Assembly: GCA_963577065.1 (NCBI GenBank)
Contig: CAUYXJ010000019.1
Coordinates: 1-34,329 of the forward strand
DNA length: 34,329 bases
Direction of reading: 5' to 3'
Source: CAUYXJ01 sp963577065
GTDB taxonomy: Bacteria; Chloroflexota; Dehalococcoidia; Tepidiformales; Tepidiformaceae
Each line of letters opens with the position of its first letter. Position 1 is the first letter of the stretch. Position numbers and translations under genes: made by a program. Shown here piece by piece: positions 23,947 to 32,020 of the stretch. The notes beneath the pieces were generated by a model. It was given only the letters and a program-made list of their open reading frames with translations. It ran no database searches and was not told the origin of the DNA.

Positions 23947-25575
23947 ATGCCCGAACGAATGCCCGAACTAGTGAATCGCGCACCCGAGAGTGCGCTCTCG
24001 GGTGCGCAGCTGCGGGCCGCGATCGCCGCAGCCGCAGACTACTTGGCCGAATGCGCGAAGGCCGTGGATGCGATCAACGTCTACCCCGTGCCCGATGGCG
24101 ACACCGGTTCGAACATGGCCGCCACCCTGCGCGAGGCCTGCGACTACGCCCTCGCGCTGCCCGAGCCTTTCGGGGCCGGCGGGGTGCTCGAGGCACTTGC
24201 GCTGGGGGCGCTGTACGGGGGCCGAGGGAATTCCGGCGTCATCCTCTCGCAAACGCTGCGCGGTCTCGCGGCGGGCATCGGCGGGGCCGAAACCGTGGAC
24301 GGCCCAGAACTGGCACGGGGGCTGGAGGGTGCCGCGGAAGCCGCCTACGGCGCCGTCGCGGAGCCGGTCGAGGGCACCATGCTGACCGTCCTCCGCGCTG
24401 CGGCCGAGGGCGCGGCGGGAAGCGCGGACGGAGCGCCCGTGCCCGTTCTCGAGGCGGCCCTGGCCGCCGCTGAGGTGGCGGAGACGCTGACGATCGACCA
24501 GCTGCCGGCACTCCGCGAGGCCGGGGTCACGGACGCCGGCGGCGAGGGCATCTGCGTCATCCTGCGCGGGCTCGTGGCGGCGCTGCGGGGCGAGCGACCC
24601 GCGCCAGTCTCCGTCCCGGACCGGCCGCTGGCCACGCTGGCCGGGCACAGCCCCGACGGTTTCGGCTACTGCACCGAGTTCGTGCTCGAGGCGCAGACGC
24701 ACGCGGTCGACATCGACGGCGTGCGCGAGCACACGCGCCGCGCTGGGCTCGGCTCCATCGTGATCGTGGGTGACGAACGTGCGCTCCGGGTACACGTGCA
24801 CACGGACGAACCCGAACGGTTACTGGCAGAGGTTGCCGCCTTCGGGAGCGTCACGCGGCCGAAGTTCGAGGACATGACGGCGCAGCACCGCCGCTTCCGC
24901 GCCGAAGGCAGCGGCGCGGGCGCCCGCACGGCTCTGCTCGCGCTGAGCAGCGGCGCGGGCTTCGATCGTGTCTTCGAGAGTCTGGGGGCGAGCGTGCACG
25001 TGCTGGGCGAGATCGTGAAGCCCGCTGCAGGCGACATCGCCAAGGCCGCCGACGCGCTCGGCGCGGCCGACGTGATCGTGCTCCCGAACCACCAGAACGT
25101 GATCCCCGCGGCCGAGCAGGCCATCGGCCTCGCGCGCTGCACCCTCCGGGTGGTGCCTACGACCTCGCTCGCCGAAGGCGCCGCCGTTGCGGTCGCCTTC
25201 AACGCCGACGCCTCCGCAGCCGACAACACCGCGATCCTGACCGAGGCGCGCGCCGCCACTCGCAGCGTGGAGCTGACCCGGGCGGCCGCCGCGCGCACCG
25301 CGGACGGCGTCGCCGTGCGCGCAGGCGACGTCATCGCGTTCGTCGATGGCAAGCTGGTCGTGGCCGGGGACGACGCCACGAATGCGCTGCTCGCGGCCCT
25401 GGCGGAGGCGGGAGCGGCCGAAGCGGCGATCGTGACCATCTACACCGGCACTGACTTCCACGGCTCCGCGAACGAGCTCGAAGAGCGCTGCGAAGCGGCC
25501 TTCGATGGCGTTGAGGTGGAGGTCCTGGAGGGCGGACAGCCACTCTACGAACTGGTGGCGGCAGTCGAGCGCTGA
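23947..25575 (+). CDS. fakA: fatty acid kinase catalytic subunit FakA (DAK2-domain protein, YloV-like)
   Basis: 542 aa, matching the YloV/FakA family. FakA phosphorylates fatty acids held by a FakB (DegV) partner, producing acyl-phosphate for phospholipid synthesis. The N-terminal DhaL/DAK2 kinase domain has NVYPVPDGDTGSNMAATL (Mg2+/ATP-binding aspartates), GGRGNSGVILSQTLRG and AGGEGICVILRGLVA. A middle domain with SPDGFGYCTEFVLEA and RVHVHTDEPE, and a C-terminal DegV-like domain with VIVLPNHQNVIPAAEQA, complete it. The start is uncertain: ATG 23947 and ATG 23959 both lack a clear ribosome binding site. In Firmicutes an asp23 gene lies between rpmB and fakA; none is here. Confidence 0.92.
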   Translation: MPERMPELVNRAPESALSGAQLRAAIAAAADYLAECAKAVDAINVYPVPDGDTGSNMAATLREACDYALALPEPFGAGGVLEALALGALYGGRGNSGVILSQTLRGLAAGIGGAETVDGPELARGLEGAAEAAYGAVAEPVEGTMLTVLRAAAEGAAGSADGAPVPVLEAALAAAEVAETLTIDQLPALREAGVTDAGGEGICVILRGLVAALRGERPAPVSVPDRPLATLAGHSPDGFGYCTEFVLEAQTHAVDIDGVREHTRRAGLGSIVIVGDERALRVHVHTDEPERLLAEVAAFGSVTRPKFEDMTAQHRRFRAEGSGAGARTALLALSSGAGFDRVFESLGASVHVLGEIVKPAAGDIAKAADALGAADVIVLPNHQNVIPAAEQAIGLARCTLRVVPTTSLAEGAAVAVAFNADASAADNTAILTEARAATRSVELTRAAAARTADGVAVRAGDVIAFVDGKLVVAGDDATNALLAALAEAGAAEAAIVTIYTGTDFHGSANELEERCEAAFDGVEVEVLEGGQPLYELVAAVER

Positions 25576-25578
25576 GCC

Positions 25579-25923
25579 CTAGCGGCGCTCTTTGATGCGC
25601 GCGGCGCGGCCAGTGAGACCGCGCAGGTAGTAGAGGTTCTTGCGCCGCACCTTGCCGCGGCGCACAACCTCGATCTGGTCGAGGCGGGGGCTGTGGATGG
25701 GGAACGTGCGCTCGACGCCTACGCCGCTCGCGATCTTGCGCACCGTGAAGTTCGAGGCCAGCCCCTTGCGCCGCCGGCGGATGACCACGCCCTCGAAGAT
25801 CTGGATGCGCTCTTTGTCGCCCTCGACGACCTTGGCGTGGACACGGACAGTGTCTCCGCTACCGAAGTCCGGGAGGTCGGTGCGAGGGTCGGCTTCGGTC
25901 AGGGCATCGAGTTGGTAGGCCAT
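25579..25923 (-). CDS. rplS: 50S ribosomal protein L19
   Basis: 114 aa from the ATG at 25923. The N-terminal part has DFGSGDTVRVHAKVVEGDKE, followed by the highly conserved QIFEGVVIRRRRKG and ERTFPIHSPRLDQIEVVRRG, ending in LYYLRGLTGRAARIKERR. A longer frame beginning at 25959 adds residues foreign to the family. The stop is 3 nt from the convergent fakA stop. A TAGAGT box about 35 nt upstream on the minus strand is a possible -10. Confidence 0.96.
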   Translation of the reverse strand: MAYQLDALTEADPRTDLPDFGSGDTVRVHAKVVEGDKERIQIFEGVVIRRRRKGLASNFTVRKIASGVGVERTFPIHSPRLDQIEVVRRGKVRRKNLYYLRGLTGRAARIKERR

Positions 25924-25991
25924 CGTCGTAATCCGCGCGAAGCTTGGGCTCAACCTCAACTCTAGGCCACGGCCTGCCTACCGCCAACGGA

Positions 25992-26423
25992 CTAGCGGCC
26001 GGTACTGCCATGCCCGCCACCGCCCCGGGGCGTCTCCGGGAGCTCGTCGCGGGGGGCGAAGGTCACGTCCGCGAGGCGGGTAACGACCATCTGCGCGATC
26101 CGATCGCCGTCTTCGACCACGTGATGGATCTCGGGCGTGAGTGTGCGCAGGGTGACGAAAAGCTCACCGCGGTAGTCGGCGTCAAGGGTCCCGAGGAAAG
26201 AAATGACGCCCCGACTCGCGAGACCGCTACGCGGGCGAATCTGGGCGTCAAGCCCCGGCGGCACCTCGAGGGCGATGCCGGTACCGATGCGGACGCCCTC
26301 GGGCCGCACCTCGACGGACCCGTCCGGCAGGGACGCATAGAGGTCGAAGCCCGAAGCGTGCGCGCTCGCGCGCTGGGGGAGCCTGGCACCCGCGCGCAAC
26401 AGCTTCACCCCGATTTCGTCCAT
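25992..26423 (-). CDS. dut: dUTP diphosphatase
   Basis: Hydrolyses dUTP to dUMP and pyrophosphate, keeping uracil out of DNA. The 143-aa trimeric-type protein has the five motifs: ASGFDLYAS, PRSGLASRGV, GTLDADYRGELFV, GDRIAQMVV and the C-terminal arm RGGGGHGSTGR. In the last motif the usual aromatic Phe, which stacks on the uracil, is His. It is the last gene of an apparent npdG-cofE-dut operon, starting 22 nt after the cofE stop. Confidence 0.94.
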   Translation of the reverse strand: MDEIGVKLLRAGARLPQRASAHASGFDLYASLPDGSVEVRPEGVRIGTGIALEVPPGLDAQIRPRSGLASRGVISFLGTLDADYRGELFVTLRTLTPEIHHVVEDGDRIAQMVVTRLADVTFAPRDELPETPRGGGGHGSTGR

Positions 26424-26445
26424 TGGGTCGCCTACTGATCGCCGC

Positions 26446-27195
26446 TCAGCGGAAGAGGTCGCGTTCGCTCTCGCGAATGATGTCCTGCATCGAGGCCTCG
26501 TCGTCCGGCTCCCAGTCGTAGCCGCGGATAACGGCGACGGGCACGCGGCTGAGGTTGCCTTTCACGAGCTCGCCGGCGCTCGCGAGCTCGTCCGCCCGGC
26601 AGACCGCCTGGACGAGGAATTCGTGACCGTGCGGGTCGTGCTCACCGATATAGCTCACGACGGGAGCGAGCCCAGCGATGCCGATCGCAATGTCCGTCTG
26701 ACCCTCTCGCCAGGGCCGCCCGAACGTGTCAGAGATGATGACCGCAACATCGGCGCCCCGCTCCTGGAAGCCCCGGCGTAGCCCGCGGGCGCTGGCATCT
26801 GGGTCTTCGGGCAGCAAGACCGCGCGGCCAGCGGCACCCGAACTGGATTGATCGACGCCGCTGTTCGCACAGACAAAGCCGTGGCGTGTCTCCGTAATCA
26901 GCACCGGACCGACCTGACGCACGACGCGGCGGGACTCCCGCAGCACCAGCTCGACGATCGCCGGTTCCTTCTCCCAGGCGTCGGCGAACTGCTGCGCGAA
27001 GGGGGAGGGCGTGACGGAGTCGAGCTCGACCGTGCGGCCCTCCGCCTTCGAGACGATCTTCGAGGTCACCACCACGATGTCGCCATTGGCGATGGGCGAG
27101 CCCTCGGCGGTCGACGCTGCGGCGATCATCGCGGCAAGGTCGCTGCCCGCCGCGATCTCGGGGAGGCCGGGGACGCCGAAGATCGAGATCGTCAC
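26446..27195 (-). CDS. cofE: coenzyme F420-0:L-glutamate ligase (CofE-like)
   Basis: CofE adds glutamates to F420-0 using GTP. The 249-aa protein is the normal single-domain length, not an FbiB fusion. Family signatures seen are NGDIVVVTSKIVSKAEGRTV, the ETRHGFVCANSGVDQSS segment, LLPEDPDASARGLR and VIISDTFGRPWREGQTDIAI (metal-binding). It starts with GTG at 27195, 9 nt after the npdG stop with AGGAA as ribosome binding site, so the two F420 genes are coupled. F420 enzymes are a feature of Chloroflexota and Actinobacteria among bacteria. Confidence 0.93.
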   Translation of the reverse strand: MTISIFGVPGLPEIAAGSDLAAMIAAASTAEGSPIANGDIVVVTSKIVSKAEGRTVELDSVTPSPFAQQFADAWEKEPAIVELVLRESRRVVRQVGPVLITETRHGFVCANSGVDQSSSGAAGRAVLLPEDPDASARGLRRGFQERGADVAVIISDTFGRPWREGQTDIAIGIAGLAPVVSYIGEHDPHGHEFLVQAVCRADELASAGELVKGNLSRVPVAVIRGYDWEPDDEASMQDIIRESERDLFR

Positions 27196-27204
27196 CGGCG
27201 ATTC

Positions 27205-27855
27205 CTAAAGACCAGCGATTTGGACGCTGGTCTGGGTCTTGTGGACGCGGTTGAGGTTGATCAGCAGCGAGGTGAGCATCTCGACGTAGCGGCTGTTCGC
27301 CAACGCCCCGCCATCGACGCCGCGTACGCCCTCGATCTCGTTCGCGAGACCGATCAGTGCGGCCTTGGCCTCCGCATCTTCGCCACAGACGATGACATCG
27401 GCCGCGACGGGCTTTTCGAGGTCCATGAGCTTTTCGGCGCTCAAGTTCTGGAAGGCGGACACGACGCGGGACGCGGGCAGGGCCGCAGCCGCTTCCTCGG
27501 CGGCGCTGTTGCCGTCGACGTTGAGGGCGACGGCACCTTTGCCTTTCACGAACTCGAGGGGGGCGACGACATCGCAAACGATCCTGCCGGCGAGCGCTTC
27601 GCCCAGATGGGCGAGCGTCGGCGCCTGGCCGCCGTACGGGAACGTCAGGAAGACGATATCAGCGCCAGCGACCACGGCCTCGTTCGCACCGCCGCTCACC
27701 TTCGCCATCGCGACCGCCGCCGCGACCTTGCCTGCTCCCTTATCGCCGCGCTCCTGGGAGCGTGAGCCGATCGCGACCTCGTGGCCCGCCGCCGCGAAGC
27801 GCATCGCGAGGCCGAGCCCCTCTGGTCCCGTGCCCCCGACGAACGCGAGTTTCAC
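27205..27855 (-). CDS. npdG: NADPH-dependent F420 reductase
   Basis: Transfers hydride between NADPH and F420. About 216 aa. The nucleotide-binding loop reads KLAFVGGTGPEGLGLAMRFA, followed by AAGHEVAIGSRSQERG with the Ser-Arg pair typical for NADP, then FLTFPYGGQAP and VVSAFQNLSAEKL. The GTG at 27855 is chosen because the reading frame upstream (to 27942) is not family-like and because a TAGACT box lies 7 nt before this GTG. It heads the npdG-cofE-dut operon and is divergent from ftsH. Together with cofE it indicates F420-dependent redox chemistry in the cell. Confidence 0.9.
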   Translation of the reverse strand: MKLAFVGGTGPEGLGLAMRFAAAGHEVAIGSRSQERGDKGAGKVAAAVAMAKVSGGANEAVVAGADIVFLTFPYGGQAPTLAHLGEALAGRIVCDVVAPLEFVKGKGAVALNVDGNSAAEEAAAALPASRVVSAFQNLSAEKLMDLEKPVAADVIVCGEDAEAKAALIGLANEIEGVRGVDGGALANSRYVEMLTSLLINLNRVHKTQTSVQIAGL

Positions 27856-27862
27856 GGCGCGG

Positions 27863-27868
27863 AGTCTA
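27863..27868 (-). promoter_or_regulatory. -10 box of a putative leaderless promoter for npdG
   Basis: TAGACT on the minus strand ends 7 nt before the GTG at 27855. It has the same sequence as the box before the phosphatase gene at 11573. Confidence 0.5.
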
Positions 27869-27974
27869 GCGGAATTACCCTCGCGGAGGTCTGCCGGGGA
27901 GCGTGCGCCGTGCGCGTTTCCTGCGGACGTGACGATGGCCACGGGGGAGACGGGGACGTATAGGCGCGCTTACC

Positions 27975-28002
27975 CAGAGGGGCCTGGGCCCTCTGCTATA
28001 CT
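27975..28002 (+). promoter_or_regulatory. ftsH promoter (-10) with adjacent 21-bp inverted repeat
   Basis: TGCTATACT (27994-28002) is an extended -10. One base upstream of its hexamer ends an inverted repeat, CAGAGGG (27975-27981) and CCCTCTG (27989-27995) around a nearly symmetric centre. It replaces the -35 region. This is the layout of an operator or of an activator site; no CIRCE or other known heat-shock motif is seen. Confidence 0.55.
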
Positions 28003-28059
28003 CGGTGCCAAGAGCGTTCTACGTCTCTAAGCGGCCGCTGACGCCGCCTGGAGTTTCCT

Positions 28060-30060
28060 TTGTACTCCCGCTGGCTTCGTAACGGCTTCATCTGGCTCCT
28101 CGTGATCGTCGCGGTGGTCGCGATCGGCTTCGCCTTCTTCTCGGGTGGCGATTCGACAGAAGAGATCGCGTTCGGCCAGATCGTCGAAGACATCGAGAAC
28201 GGCCGCATCGAGACTCTGGAAGTCGACGGCAAAGATCTCAACGCGATCTACTTCGACCAGATCGATGGCCGGCGCGTCGAGCGCAAATCGAAGGTCGCGG
28301 AGAACACGGATGTCGCCACCTTCCTCACGGACAAGGGCATTGCGCTAAGCGGCGCGGCGCCAGGCACCGTCAACACGGTCAACCTCGAGTTCAAGGAGAG
28401 CGGCGGTTTCGGGCCCTGGCTCGGCCTCCTGCTCAACCTCTTCCCCTTCCTCCTCTTCGGCGCCTTCCTGCTGCTGATCATGCGGCAGGCACAGGGCTCG
28501 AACTCCCAAGCGATGAGCTTCGGGAAGAGCCGTGCGCGCCTCTTCACCGGCTCGAAGGTGACCGTCACCTTCTCTGACGTCGCCGGCGCGGACGAAGCGA
28601 AAGAGGAGCTCGTCGAAGTCGTCGAGTTCCTCAAGTACCCGGAGAAGTTCGCCGCACTCGGTGCGCGCATCCCCAAGGGCGTCCTGCTGATAGGCCCACC
28701 CGGCACCGGCAAGACGCTGCTCTCGCGAGCCGTGGCGGGCGAAGCCGGTGTGCCCTTCTTCAGCATCTCCGGCTCCGAGTTCGTGGAGATGTTCGTGGGT
28801 GTGGGCGCGAGCCGCGTCCGCGACCTCTTCGACCAGGCCAAGAAGAATGCCCCCTGCATCGTCTTCGTCGACGAGATCGACGCCGTAGGGCGCCAGCGCG
28901 GCGCGGGCCTCGGCGGCAGCCACGACGAGCGCGAGCAGACATTGAACCAGATCCTCGTGGAGATGGACGGCTTCGACACCGGCACGAACGTCATCGTCAT
29001 CGCCGCGACGAACCGCCCCGACATCCTCGACCCCGCGCTCATGCGCCCGGGCCGCTTCGACCGCAAGGTCATGCTCGATTCGCCCGACGTGCGTGGCCGC
29101 GAAGCCATCCTCGCCGTCCACGTGAAGGGCAAGCCGATCGCCGAGGACGTAGGCCTGGGCACGCTGGCGAAGTCGACACCGGGCTTCAGTGGCGCCGATC
29201 TGGCGAACCTCGTGAACGAGGCCGCGATCCTCGCCGCGCGGCGGAATAAGAAAGTCATCGCGATGGACGAGTTCGAGGAGTCGGTCGATCGCGTCATTGC
29301 CGGGCCGGAGCGCAAGAGCCGCGTGATGAGTCCCCACGAAAAGAAGCTCACCGCCTACCACGAAGGCGGCCACACCGTGATCGCGCACTTCCTCGAGAAG
29401 CACGACCCGCCGCACAAGGTCACGATCGTCTCGCGCGGCATGGCCGGCGGGTACACCCGCTTCCTCCCCGACGAAGAGGCGCACTACCGCACCCGTGATA
29501 TGTTCAAGGACCAGCTCTGTGCCGCCCTCGGCGGCCATGCCGCGGAGGAGCTCATCTTCGGCGAGTCCTCGACGGGCCCCTCGAACGACCTCGAGCAGGT
29601 CACCCGCATCGCCCGCTCCATGGTGACCCGCTTGGGCATGAGCGAACGCCTCGGGCCGCGCACCTTCGGCCGCAGCGAGGAGCTTGTCTTCCTGGGCCGC
29701 GAGATCTCGGAGACGCGGAACTACTCGGAGAAGGTGGCCGAAGAGATCGACGACGAGGTTCGGCGCATCATCGACGAAGCGCAGGGCCGCGCGCGCACGC
29801 TTCTCACCGACCGCCGCGAAATCCTCGACAAGCTCGCGGCCGTGCTGCTCGATGTCGAGACACTGGAAGGCGAGACGCTCGTCCGTCTCCTGGAAAGCGA
29901 TCCGAACGACGCCTGGCCGCCACCGGACCTCAAGCGGAAGCAGAACCCGCCGGAGCAGCCAAGCGGACAAGAGCCTGCCGAAACGCCGAGCTTCGAGCCC
30001 ACACCCAAGCGCGGCCTCGCCTGGGAGGGCGGCGCCCAGGCGACTACCGACCAGGACTAG
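28060..30060 (+). CDS. ftsH: ATP-dependent zinc metalloprotease FtsH
   Basis: Membrane-anchored AAA+ protease that degrades damaged membrane proteins and regulatory proteins. 666 aa. Two membrane spans, about 9-28 (GFIWLLVIVAVVAIGFAFF) and 107-130, flank a short extracytoplasmic domain. The AAA domain has Walker A GPPGTGKT (212-219), pore loop FVEMFVGVGAS, Walker B IVFVDEIDAVG and the second region of homology ATNRPDILDPALMRPGRFDR. The peptidase site is HEGGH (His434, Glu435, His438), with the third zinc ligand Asp in GPSNDLEQVT. The start is a TTG at 28060 preceded by GGAG. A Pro/Glu-rich tail ends the protein. Confidence 0.97.
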   Translation: MYSRWLRNGFIWLLVIVAVVAIGFAFFSGGDSTEEIAFGQIVEDIENGRIETLEVDGKDLNAIYFDQIDGRRVERKSKVAENTDVATFLTDKGIALSGAAPGTVNTVNLEFKESGGFGPWLGLLLNLFPFLLFGAFLLLIMRQAQGSNSQAMSFGKSRARLFTGSKVTVTFSDVAGADEAKEELVEVVEFLKYPEKFAALGARIPKGVLLIGPPGTGKTLLSRAVAGEAGVPFFSISGSEFVEMFVGVGASRVRDLFDQAKKNAPCIVFVDEIDAVGRQRGAGLGGSHDEREQTLNQILVEMDGFDTGTNVIVIAATNRPDILDPALMRPGRFDRKVMLDSPDVRGREAILAVHVKGKPIAEDVGLGTLAKSTPGFSGADLANLVNEAAILAARRNKKVIAMDEFEESVDRVIAGPERKSRVMSPHEKKLTAYHEGGHTVIAHFLEKHDPPHKVTIVSRGMAGGYTRFLPDEEAHYRTRDMFKDQLCAALGGHAAEELIFGESSTGPSNDLEQVTRIARSMVTRLGMSERLGPRTFGRSEELVFLGREISETRNYSEKVAEEIDDEVRRIIDEAQGRARTLLTDRREILDKLAAVLLDVETLEGETLVRLLESDPNDAWPPPDLKRKQNPPEQPSGQEPAETPSFEPTPKRGLAWEGGAQATTDQD

Positions 30061-30075
30061 CGCGGGGGCCCCTCG

Positions 30076-30105
30076 TTGACCGAATGGCACCGCCCTTCCT
30101 AGACT
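30076..30105 (+). promoter_or_regulatory. promoter for the rplU-rpmA-rpmE operon
   Basis: TTGACC (30076-30081) and TAGACT (30100-30105) are 18 bp apart. A start near 30112 gives a leader of about 30 nt before the GTG at 30141. Confidence 0.6.
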
Positions 30106-30140
30106 GAAGGTCCCCGATGCGACGGGATTCTGGAGACAAC

Positions 30141-30452
30141 GTGCAGGCGATCGTGCGAGCCGATGGGCGTCAGCTGATGCTCACCGAAGGTCAGGAGTTC
30201 GACTTGGGCAGCCTTTCGGGCGACCCCGGCGATACGCTCGACTTCGACGTACTCCTGCTGATCGACGGAGCGGACATCGAAGTTGGAACGCCCACCGTGC
30301 CCGGCGCTTCCGTTCGGGCCCGCATCGAGCAGCACGGCCGGGGCAAGAAGCTGCGCTTCATGAAATACAAGAACAAGGTCCGCTACCGGCGCACGCTAGG
30401 CCATAAGCCAAAGCTAACCCGGCTCGTGGTCGAGTCGATCTCGAAGGGGTAG
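30141..30452 (+). CDS. rplU: 50S ribosomal protein L21
   Basis: 103 aa from the GTG at 30141, the standard L21 length, starting MQAIVRADGRQLML. GGAG lies 10 nt upstream. An ATG at 30117 in the same frame adds eight residues foreign to the family and lies almost at the predicted transcript start. Conserved features are the EGQEFDLG and DFDVLLLIDGADIEVGTP segments and the C-terminal KYKNKVRYRRTLGHKPKLTR, which contacts rRNA. It is followed 3 nt later by rpmA. Confidence 0.95.
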   Translation: MQAIVRADGRQLMLTEGQEFDLGSLSGDPGDTLDFDVLLLIDGADIEVGTPTVPGASVRARIEQHGRGKKLRFMKYKNKVRYRRTLGHKPKLTRLVVESISKG

Positions 30453-30455
30453 GCG

Positions 30456-30719
30456 ATGGCGCACAAGAAGGGCCTCGGCAGCACCAAGAACGGCCGCGAC
30501 AGCAACAGTCAGCGGCTCGGCGTGAAGCGCTTCGACGGTGAGCTCGTGACCCCCGGAACGATCATCCTGCGCCAGCGGGGCACGCGCTTCCATCTCGGCA
30601 CGAATGTCGGGCTGGGGCGCGATCACACGATATTCGCCAAGATCGAGGGGCGGGTGAAGTTCGCCCCTCACGCCAAGGGCCGGCGCAAGCGCGTCAGCGT
30701 TCTCCCCAACGAAGACTAG
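30456..30719 (+). CDS. rpmA: 50S ribosomal protein L27
   Basis: 87 aa with the invariant N-terminus MAHKKGLGSTKNGRDSNSQR, which reaches the peptidyl-transferase centre, then LGVKRFDGELVTPGTIILRQ and GLGRDHTIFAKIEGRVKF. It begins directly with Ala-His after Met, so there is no cleavable N-terminal extension of the Firmicute type. It forms the usual rplU-rpmA pair. Confidence 0.97.
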   Translation: MAHKKGLGSTKNGRDSNSQRLGVKRFDGELVTPGTIILRQRGTRFHLGTNVGLGRDHTIFAKIEGRVKFAPHAKGRRKRVSVLPNED

Positions 30720-30728
30720 GAGCAGGCA

Positions 30729-31034
30729 GTGAAGGCCGAAATCCATCCCGAGTACGTAGACGCGGTCATCACCTGCTCCTGCGGCAGCCTCATTCAGACG
30801 CGCGCGACGAAGCCCGCCATGCACATCGATGTCTGTAGCGAGTGCCACCCGTTCTTCACGGGCGAGCAGCGCATCGTCGATACCGCCGGACGCGTCGAGC
30901 GCTTCCAGCGACGCTTCTCGCTGGGTGACCCGCTCGCGCCGGTCGCACCTGCCGAACCCGACGCGGACGACGCGGACGCGCCAGCTGCCGACGCTGCCGA
31001 CGCTGCCGACGGCGACGCTGCTGACGACGCCTAG
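30729..31034 (+). CDS. rpmE: 50S ribosomal protein L31, zinc form with acidic C-terminal tail
   Basis: 101 aa, starting at GTG 30729. The L31 body (residues 1-65) begins MKAEIHPEYVDAVITCSCGS and has the four zinc cysteines Cys16, Cys18, Cys36 and Cys39 (HIDVCSECHPFFTG). This is the C+ paralogue used when zinc is plentiful. After VERFQRRF the protein continues for about 35 residues of Ala/Asp repeats (DAADAADGDAADDA), encoded by tandem copies of GACGCTGCC near 30990-31025. Such a tail is not part of standard L31. Confidence 0.93.
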   Translation: MKAEIHPEYVDAVITCSCGSLIQTRATKPAMHIDVCSECHPFFTGEQRIVDTAGRVERFQRRFSLGDPLAPVAPAEPDADDADAPAADAADAADGDAADDA

Positions 31035-31093
31035 GACCGACCCCGTGCGGAATAGCTCACCAGCCCTGCTGCTACGGGCCGCTTGAGCGCGCG

Positions 31094-32020
31094 ATGACCA
31101 GCGAATCGCCCCAGCGACCGGATGTGTACTACGGCGGCCAAGCCGTCATCGAGGGCGTGATGATCCGCGCGCCCGCGCACATGGCCGTGGCCGTTCGCCA
31201 CCCCAAAGGCAACATCGTGCGGCACGTCGAGCCCCTTCGCGGGCTCTACACCGGGCGCGTGCGCCGTATTCCCCTCGTCCGCGGCACGGTGGTGCTCTGG
31301 GAGACGCTTGCGCTCGGCATGCGCGCGCTCACCTTCTCCTCCCGCATCGCCTTCGAGGAAGAGGACGACGAGGGTGAGGCGGTCGAATTCCCCGAGGCCG
31401 TCATGTGGGGATCGATGGCGCTGGCGATGCTCTTCGCCGTCGGCATCTTTTTCGTCGGTCCGGTGCTGCTCGCGAACTTCCTCGAATCGCAGGGGCTCGA
31501 TCGTGCCCTGGTGGTCGTGATCGAAGCCTTCTTGCGGCTTGGGCTCCTGGTCGGCTATCTCGCGCTCATCAGCCTGATGCCCGACATTCGGCGGGTGTTC
31601 CAGTACCACGGCGCCGAACACATGACGATCCACGCCTACGAGGCCGGCCTGCCCCTGACCGTCGCCGAGGTGCGCACCCGGGCGAAGGAGCACACCCGCT
31701 GCGGGACGAGCTTCCTGCTCGTGGTGGTGGCGATCGCCCTCGTCACCCTCCTCGTTTTCGACCTGCTCGTGGACGAGGGGCTCATCCTGCGCGTCGCAGC
31801 GCGGATACTGCTGCTGCCGCCGATCGCGGGCCTCAGCTACGAGGTCCTGCGCTTCGGCGCCCGTTTCGGCGCGAACCCTTTCGTGCGGGCGATGTTCGCC
31901 CCGAACATCGCCCTCCAGGCGCTGACCACGCGCGTGCCTGCAGACGACCAGATCGAGGTCGCCATCGCCGCCTTCGAGACCGCCCTCGAAAGCGCCACCG
32001 GAGGCGAGGCTGGGGCGTGA
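31094..32020 (+). CDS. DUF1385 membrane protein (YqhQ-like)
   Basis: 308 aa. The N-terminus YYGGQAVIEGVMIRAPAHMA is the DUF1385 signature. Membrane segments are visible at about 113-133 (MWGSMALAMLFAVGIFFVG), 143-165 and 208-230 (FLLVVVAIALVTLLVFDLLV), with another hydrophobic stretch after it. The loop YHGAEHMTIHAYEAGLPLT, with two histidines and Glu residues, and HTRCGTSFLL are strongly conserved in the family, whose function is unknown. Being next to rpmE is typical; usually prfA and prmC follow, but here they do not. Its stop overlaps the GTG of a truncated metallo-hydrolase copy. Confidence 0.9.
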   Translation: MTSESPQRPDVYYGGQAVIEGVMIRAPAHMAVAVRHPKGNIVRHVEPLRGLYTGRVRRIPLVRGTVVLWETLALGMRALTFSSRIAFEEEDDEGEAVEFPEAVMWGSMALAMLFAVGIFFVGPVLLANFLESQGLDRALVVVIEAFLRLGLLVGYLALISLMPDIRRVFQYHGAEHMTIHAYEAGLPLTVAEVRTRAKEHTRCGTSFLLVVVAIALVTLLVFDLLVDEGLILRVAARILLLPPIAGLSYEVLRFGARFGANPFVRAMFAPNIALQALTTRVPADDQIEVAIAAFETALESATGGEAGA

